NCBI GenBank assembly: GCA_015493425.1 | Contig: WGDG01000211.1 | Span: 1-6,782, forward strand | Direction of reading: 5' to 3' | Source of the DNA: Sulfurovum sp. | GTDB lineage: Bacteria > Campylobacterota > Campylobacteria > Campylobacterales > Sulfurovaceae | DNA: 6,782 nt | In this document: positions 5,098 to 6,782 of the stretch, piece by piece | Layout of the letters: each line of letters starts with the position of its first letter | How positions within the stretch are numbered: position 1 is the stretch's first letter | The notes under the pieces: generated by a model | Database searches by the model: none | Seen by the model: only the letters and a program-made list of their open reading frames with translations | What the model was told of the DNA's origin: nothing | Position numbers and translations under genes: made by a program

Positions 5098-6426
5098 TTA
5101 AAGTAGAATAATGGTCGCAAGACCCAAAAATGCAAAGAAACCGACAATGTCAGTCACCGTGGTTAAAATAACAGTACTGCCAATGGCAGGATCCACACCG
5201 AACTTTTTTAAAAGCAGCGGAATGACAGATCCAAAGAAGCCGGCACTGAGCAGATTGATGATCATTGCCATCGCAATCACAACTCCAAGCATGCCCTTAT
5301 CAAACCATATGGCTGCGATAATACCTATAATCACAGCAAACAACAGCCCATTGGCAAGGGAGAGAATGACCTCTTTTTTAATTGTCCGGTAGGCATCATG
5401 TTTGGCAATTTCACCAAGTGCGAGCTGACGTACAACAACCGTAAGCGACTGTGTTCCCGCATTGCCGCCCATCGAGGCTACAATGGGCATCAGAACGGCA
5501 AGTGCCACATATTGCTGTAAAGTTCCCTCAAAAAGTCCAATGACCAAAGAGGCAGCAATAGCAGTCATGAGATTGACCCCAAGCCAGATTGCACGTGACT
5601 TACCGGCCTTGATCAGATCATCATCCTCTTCCGCTTCATCATCGACCCCTGCAAGATGGTACATTTGATCTGTAGCCTGCTCGCTGATCAGGTCATATAT
5701 ATCATCTGAAGTAATACGTCCCAAAAGCTTTCCGTATGCATCAACAATCGGCATTGAGTTCAGATCATATTCCTGAAATTTTTGTACGATCTCTTTGATA
5801 TTATCATGGTCATGCCCAATAATCGGTTTGTACTTTTCAGGATTCTCCTGAATATTCTCACGCAGTGTTTTTTCAGGATCGAAGACAATAAGATCATCAA
5901 GTCCCACACCATACCGTAAATATCCATCTTCATCTGTGACAAAAAGATAGTTGATATTTTCCAGTTCACCTTCACGCTTGAGCTTTGCAAACTCTTTGAT
6001 GACATCGGAAACTTTCTGATCCAGTTTGGCAGAGTACACCTCCACCTGCATATAGGCACCCGCTTCATCTTCATCATACTGCTTAAGCTGGAGAATGTCT
6101 TCCTGGTCTTCCTTATCAAGCTTTTTGAAAACCTCTTTGGCTTTGGAAGTATCATGTTCTTCAAGTTCCTGAATAAAGTCGGTCTGATCATCCGACTCCA
6201 TTTCCGAGAGTGATTCGGCAATCTCTTCAGGGGTGAAGTTTTCCACCACATCACCAAAATAGCGATCGGGAAGTTCCAGTGCAACATCGGCAATCAGCTC
6301 TTTTGGAATTGACTTGACCGCCTCTTCGAACTGATCATCACTGAGATCCTTTAAAAGATTGGCAATCTCAGAAGGATGCAGTTCCTCTTCATGATGGGTA
6401 TGGAGATAGTGTTCAAGCTTATCCAT
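5098..6426 (-). CDS. mgtE: Magnesium channel/transporter MgtE
   Basis: MgtE is a homodimeric inner-membrane Mg2+ channel whose cytosolic part senses Mg2+ and closes the pore when it is plentiful. I use the ATG at 6424-6426 (442 aa); a TTG lies immediately before it. AGGAG is at 6436-6440, nine bases before the ATG. An acidic helical N domain (about 1-125) is followed by a CBS pair (about 128-255), a linker ending in LAGV, an acidic run (DDEAEEDDD, 262-270), then five membrane helices (about 278-298, 303-333, 352-375, 379-405 and 414-442). Hallmarks are MPIVASMGGNAGTQ (313-326) and the last helix with STVILTTVTDIVGFFAFLG, where D426 corresponds to the pore aspartate known in this family. Length is normal. 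The first CBS domain entry (AGAYMQVEV) departs from the common G-x-LMT form. It is followed by the CNNM gene 17 bases later, suggesting a joint Mg2+ uptake and export unit. Confidence 0.96.
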   Translation of the reverse strand: MDKLEHYLHTHHEEELHPSEIANLLKDLSDDQFEEAVKSIPKELIADVALELPDRYFGDVVENFTPEEIAESLSEMESDDQTDFIQELEEHDTSKAKEVFKKLDKEDQEDILQLKQYDEDEAGAYMQVEVYSAKLDQKVSDVIKEFAKLKREGELENINYLFVTDEDGYLRYGVGLDDLIVFDPEKTLRENIQENPEKYKPIIGHDHDNIKEIVQKFQEYDLNSMPIVDAYGKLLGRITSDDIYDLISEQATDQMYHLAGVDDEAEEDDDLIKAGKSRAIWLGVNLMTAIAASLVIGLFEGTLQQYVALAVLMPIVASMGGNAGTQSLTVVVRQLALGEIAKHDAYRTIKKEVILSLANGLLFAVIIGIIAAIWFDKGMLGVVIAMAMIINLLSAGFFGSVIPLLLKKFGVDPAIGSTVILTTVTDIVGFFAFLGLATIILL

Positions 6427-6455
6427 CAATCTGTGCTCCTAAAAACAAATGCCGC

Positions 6456-6461
6456 ATTATA
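6456..6461 (-). promoter_or_regulatory. mgtE promoter -10
   Basis: On the minus strand a perfect TATAAT (6456-6461) follows a T-rich tract of about 25 bases, the usual form of a Campylobacterota housekeeping promoter without a clear -35. Transcription would start near 6449, giving a leader of about 23 bases that contains AGGAG. mgtE therefore probably has its own promoter even though the DUF2892 gene ends only about 90 bases upstream. No Mg2+ riboswitch fits in so short a leader. Confidence 0.6.
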
Positions 6462-6519
6462 CTTGAAAATGGGAAAGAAAAAAAGAGACAAAAGTTGCAT
6501 TTGCCTCCTGTATGCAGAT

Positions 6520-6723
6520 TTATTTTTCAGGGATATCACACTTTTTGGTAATGATACAGAGAGGACAGAAGTTGGCAAGACCGGCAATAAGAGGAATGAT
6601 ACCCAGGAAGAACCATTTCGACCACTCTGCATTGATCGTCACAGCACCGATGATCAGTACCGTACCCAGAATAATACGAAAAAGACGGCAAAAACTGCGT
6701 ATTTTATTATAGTTGATAGCCAC
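6520..6723 (-). CDS. Small DUF2892 (YgaP-like transmembrane domain) protein
   Basis: A 67-residue inner-membrane protein starting at GTG (6721-6723) with AAAAGGG six bases upstream. Two hydrophobic helices are visible (about 13-30 and 37-59). The second contains the family pattern GLxxFCP, here GLANFCPLC (48-56). The layout, a short basic N-terminus, two helices and a Cys-Pro near the end of the second, is typical of DUF2892, found alone or fused to rhodanese domains as in E. coli YgaP. Its molecular role is not established. Cysteines at 12, 53, 56 and 62 could fit a sulfur or redox link, but that is inference. It lies 90 bases upstream of mgtE on the same strand, which has its own promoter, so a shared operon is possible but not required. 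Its promoter carries site B, a near-copy of the dyad upstream of the small Cys protein. Confidence 0.83.
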   Translation of the reverse strand: MAINYNKIRSFCRLFRIILGTVLIIGAVTINAEWSKWFFLGIIPLIAGLANFCPLCIITKKCDIPEK

Positions 6724-6758
6724 AATATACCCTTTTGTTATGTATTCAAGTTATTATC

Positions 6759-6772
6759 GTGTAACTATACAC
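6759..6772 (-). promoter_or_regulatory. Promoter -10 of the DUF2892 gene with overlapping perfect dyad (site B)
   Basis: On the plus strand 6759-6772 reads GTGTAACTATACAC, a perfect inverted repeat with five-base arms GTGTA and TACAC around ACTA. On the minus strand it contains TATAGT (6764-6769) preceded by GTG, a plausible extended -10 for the DUF2892 gene whose GTG start is 35 bases downstream. The -35 position falls beyond the window. It matches site A (921-934) at 13 of 14 bases with the same orientation relative to its gene. Confidence 0.5.
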
Positions 6773-6782
6773 TATCTTGCTT

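Noticed and set aside
5760..6293. Minus-strand 177-codon frame inside mgtE
   Set aside because: It is an out-of-frame shadow of mgtE; the product is unusually rich in Met, Lys, Arg, Ser and Trp, as expected from a frame-shifted reading.
6496..6516. TGCAT/ATGCA hairpin between the DUF2892 gene and mgtE as a terminator
   Set aside because: Only five base pairs with an 11-base loop, and the T-run lies well beyond. The T-rich tract is better explained as the upstream part of the mgtE promoter.

Overview
The window looks like ordinary chromosome from a Campylobacterota (Epsilonproteobacteria) bacterium, probably a Sulfurovum- or Sulfurimonas-like sulfur oxidiser. That placement is inference from the style of the proteins, very tight gene packing, moderate-to-low GC, and T-rich or extended -10 promoters with weak -35 boxes. 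No mobile element, CRISPR array, rRNA or tRNA was seen. No stretch without a gene exceeds about 90 bases.

Layout. Positions 1-720 (+) are the C-terminal two thirds of the tRNA pseudouridine synthase TruD, cut by the left edge. Positions 722-895 (-) encode an unrecognised 57-residue protein with four cysteines, converging on truD with one base between the stops. A short divergent promoter region (896-964) leads into a lipid A phosphoethanolamine transferase of the EptA/MCR family (965-2596, +). That gene converges with no gap on a DEAD-box RNA helicase (2597-3952, -). Next on the minus strand comes a magnesium cluster: a CNNM/CorC-type DUF21-CBS protein (4028-5080), preceded in the same transcript by the Mg2+ channel gene mgtE (5098-6426). 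Upstream of these lies a small DUF2892 membrane protein (6520-6723), whose promoter is at the right edge.

How the genes relate. mgtE and the CNNM gene are a translationally tight pair that probably manages cytoplasmic Mg2+ in both directions. EptA decorates the outer membrane. TruD and the helicase act on RNA.

I found no undescribed multi-gene system. Three details deserve a second look. First, a near-identical 14-bp dyad overlaps the -10 box of two separate small minus-strand genes. Second, eptA lacks a convincing canonical start codon, and its ribosome binding site points at an ATA. Third, a probable eptA terminator hairpin is embedded in the coding sequence of the convergent helicase.
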